A stretch of 6,291 bases of DNA from Bacteroidota bacterium (GTDB taxonomy: Bacteria > Bacteroidota > Ignavibacteria > UBA10030 > UBA8401), in the NCBI GenBank assembly GCA_030824295.1, contig JAVBYA010000059.1:1-6291 (forward strand). The letters are read 5' to 3'. The position numbers and the translations under genes were made by a program. The notes below the pieces were generated by a model. The model saw only the letters and a list, made by a program, of their open reading frames with translations. It was not told the DNA's origin and did not search any database. Shown here piece after piece: positions 4,921-6,291 of the stretch (its first letter is position 1; each line of letters begins with the position of its first letter).

Positions 4921-5724
4921 ATGGCATTTTATCTGAAAGACGAAAGAATCACGAATTTAACAGTAGATATTAAGTCTATAGAAAATATTACTCTTGCTTT
5001 TATTGATCGCCTTAATTCGTTAAATATCGGTGAAAATGCAGACGATAAGTCTCCCAAGAAAGGTCTTTTGAACTTTATTATTAGATTTGATAATAAAGGG
5101 TATCGTGTGTTTTCATTTGCAGAATTGAAGAACTATTATGGACAGGCCAAAGATATTGAGCGGATATTCTTTACAATTGAAACTGGCGAAAGTATTCGTT
5201 CAAATAGAAATACTGGAACATATTTAGAATTGCGTCTCGATAAAAATGATGTTAACAATTGCTTTTTAACTGTAACATCAGACAATAAAGATTGGGTTGA
5301 TGCATCATTTTCAGCAGTGCAAGAAGTAGTTCATAAATATAAAAATAGAAATGGTTATGTCAGAACCGCATGGACTCCATTTGTTATTCAGATTCTTGGT
5401 GTAGTTCTCGGATTTACGGTATGTTTATGGTTTTCATTAAAATTGGCTCCACTCTTTAATTTTGAAAACCCATTTATAATAACGTTTCTTTTCTTTTTGC
5501 TTTTGTACTCCAACATCCTTGCATTCTTAAATTCACAATTGTTACGACTGATTAATAATCTATTTCCCAACATTAGATTCGTCCGCGAAGACAAAGAACG
5601 CATTCATTGGTTAGTCAGAACAATGGTTGGCTCTTCAATATTTGGAATTATAATTTATCTATTATCGTTGTTGCAAAATTTTATTGTCGATTTTGTTAAA
5701 AGCTTGTTAAATATAGGTTCCTAA
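4921..5724 (+). CDS. Unrecognised membrane-anchored protein: soluble N-domain plus three C-terminal helices
   Basis: 267 residues. I do not recognise a named family. Residues 1-145 are soluble and look like a compact alpha/beta domain: a helix around IKSIENITLAFIDRLNSL (17-34), strands LLNFIIRFD (49-57) and YRVFSF (61-66), a helix FAELKNYYGQAKDIE (66-80), strands RIFFTIETG (81-89), YLELRLD (101-107) and CFLTVTS (114-120), then KDWVDASFSAVQEVVHKYKN (123-142), a helix leading to the membrane. Three hydrophobic segments follow, at about 152-176, 184-208 and 236-257. There is no signal peptide, so the N-domain is probably cytoplasmic. A sensing or binding domain joined to membrane helices is a common layout for defence effectors, but this is only a resemblance. 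Low GC (about 28% in its first 60 bases), TTA/ATA/AGA codons and a strong ribosome site mark it as probably acquired. Confidence 0.72.
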   Translation: MAFYLKDERITNLTVDIKSIENITLAFIDRLNSLNIGENADDKSPKKGLLNFIIRFDNKGYRVFSFAELKNYYGQAKDIERIFFTIETGESIRSNRNTGTYLELRLDKNDVNNCFLTVTSDNKDWVDASFSAVQEVVHKYKNRNGYVRTAWTPFVIQILGVVLGFTVCLWFSLKLAPLFNFENPFIITFLFFLLLYSNILAFLNSQLLRLINNLFPNIRFVREDKERIHWLVRTMVGSSIFGIIIYLLSLLQNFIVDFVKSLLNIGS

Positions 5725-5738
5725 CCATATTATAAAGA

Positions 5739-5765
5739 AGCTCCACGCAGTATCATTGCGGGGCT
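5739..5765 (+). repeat. Hairpin after the membrane-protein gene
   Basis: CGCA (5746-5749) pairs with TGCG (5757-5760), and AGCTC (5739-5743) with GGGCT (5761-5765) using one G-U pair, leaving a 2-base bulge. It begins 15 bases after the stop and is GC-rich in AT-rich surroundings. It may form part of one structured element with the palindrome at 5776. Confidence 0.4.
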
Positions 5766-5775
5766 GGCAGTCCAA

Positions 5776-5795
5776 CGAAACGGTGCACCGTTTCG
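5776..5795. repeat. Perfect 20-bp palindrome
   Basis: CGAAACGGTG (5776-5785) is followed directly by its exact reverse complement CACCGTTTCG (5786-5795). It can be a symmetric protein-binding site or, in RNA, an 8-bp stem with a TGCA loop. A run of seven T (5814-5820) follows 18 bases later, too far for a canonical intrinsic terminator, though it could contribute to termination of the upstream gene. Confidence 0.6.
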
Positions 5796-5873
5796 CATCT
5801 TGCAATAATCTGATTTTTTTAGTTAATCTTCGTTTTGGCAGCCATATGTTGTTTCACATTGCCGCAGTACAGT

Positions 5874-5903
5874 GTTGCAACAAAACTTAATTCCATAACT
5901 TTG
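5874..5903 (+). promoter_or_regulatory. Bacteroidota-type promoter before the 5913 gene
   Basis: TAACTTTG (5896-5903) matches TAnnTTTG exactly. GTTG (5874-5877), close to the TTTG -33 element, lies 18 bp upstream, near the usual 19-21 bp. Transcription would start within a few bases of the ATG at 5913, giving a very short leader in line with the lack of a strong ribosome site. It suggests that this gene is transcribed separately from its upstream neighbour. Confidence 0.5.
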
Positions 5904-5912
5904 GCAGGTTTT

Positions 5913-6291
5913 ATGAAACATGAAAGCTTGAAAGACGAAATGCATTACTATCTGAACAGTGGTATTGTTCAGGATATAGTTAAATGCCGTCAATCATATT
6001 CTTTATTAATGACTGTCGGAAATAATGGTCCAAAATTAGGTCCATCAGAGTATTTGGATTTCTTTTATAATCTGCAGAGTATTTTGTCAGACCATTTTGT
6101 TGTCCATGCAACTAAATTGTTTGAAAAAACAAATAATCGATACAATACTATAAGTATTCCTTTTATTCTCACGTTTATCCGTCAAAACATTGATAATTTA
6201 AATGTAATTGAAAAATCTCTCGTCTATCAACATTTAAAAACTCTTGGAGTTTTAGATCAACACGCATATTCATTCTCTTCGAATGAACTAA
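5913..6291 (+). CDS. Partial helical protein, possibly HEPN/AbiU2-like, cut by window end
   Basis: 126 codons are visible from the ATG at 5913, and the frame is open at the edge. No in-frame ATG lies between the upstream TAG (5820-5822) and 5913, so this start is preferred. The next in-frame ATG is codon 10. The protein looks all-helical and cytoplasmic. FYNLQSILSDHFVVHATKLFEKTNNRYNTISI (51-82) resembles the pattern of AbiU2-type HEPN proteins, in which a helix with Asp and hydrophobics leads into AKLFD-like residues and a short Ser/Thr segment before the next helix. The RxxxxxH nuclease motif expected in HEPN RNases is not seen and might lie beyond the edge. AbiU2 is an abortive-infection component, which would suit the low-GC accessory setting. 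The resemblance is from memory and weak. That it is a gene is well supported; its family is not. Confidence 0.6.
   Translation, partial: MKHESLKDEMHYYLNSGIVQDIVKCRQSYSLLMTVGNNGPKLGPSEYLDFFYNLQSILSDHFVVHATKLFEKTNNRYNTISIPFILTFIRQNIDNLNVIEKSLVYQHLKTLGVLDQHAYSFSSNEL

Noticed and set aside
5776..5820. Canonical rho-independent terminator
   Set aside because: The stem is good, but the T-run starts 18 bases after it rather than directly adjacent.
5720..5912. Integron attC site or gene cassette boundary
   Set aside because: TCCTAAC after the stop resembles an attC end and the gap is palindromic, but no matching GTTAGG-type partner is found downstream and there is no integrase in view.

Overview
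The window suggests a member of the Bacteroidota or a neighbouring FCB phylum. This is inferred from two things. A sialate O-acetylesterase, a family common in glycan-degrading FCB bacteria, starts near the left edge. Exact matches to the Bacteroidota -7 promoter box (TAnnTTTG) lie just upstream of two genes (1222-1229 and 5896-5903), and only a few genes have a clear Shine-Dalgarno sequence. No rRNA, tRNA, CRISPR array or transposase gene is visible. The species cannot be read from this sequence.

Layout. The left edge holds the N-terminus of a secreted sialate O-acetylesterase on the minus strand (1-211). It is divergent from a small DUF1801 protein (362-781), and the 150-bp gap between them carries an 11-bp-arm inverted repeat overlapping a plausible promoter. 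A 452-bp T-rich non-coding stretch (782-1233) follows, holding several hairpins and degenerate direct repeats. Next comes a compact four-gene operon: a class V PLP enzyme with a SufS-like cysteine loop (1234-2700), a four-helix membrane protein (2738-3151), a stand-alone DinB-fold protein (3148-3672) and a probable class I SAM methyltransferase (3669-4439). The last three genes are joined by 4-bp ATGA stop/start overlaps.

After the operon, a 481-bp gap (4440-4920) carries three related hairpins built on GTCACCT/AGGTGAC and then turns abruptly AT-rich. The rest of the window (about 4750-6291) is roughly 30-35% GC, against about 60% in the operon, with codons rich in TTA, ATA, AGA and AAT. It encodes an unrecognised protein with a soluble N-terminal domain and three C-terminal membrane helices (4921-5724). 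After a palindrome-bearing gap comes the start of a helical protein resembling HEPN/AbiU2-like proteins (5913 to the window end). This looks like horizontally acquired accessory DNA, and the pair could be a defence or toxin-type locus. That reading is inference.

How the genes may work together. The operon combines a class V PLP enzyme, a DinB fold and a methyltransferase. The same three folds serve in ergothioneine biosynthesis (EgtE, the DinB part of EgtB, EgtD), and DinB proteins also include thiol S-transferases. A role in low-molecular-weight thiol or sulfur chemistry is therefore a reasonable hypothesis, but these proteins are not recognisable Egt orthologues. The low-GC pair is the best candidate for something undescribed.
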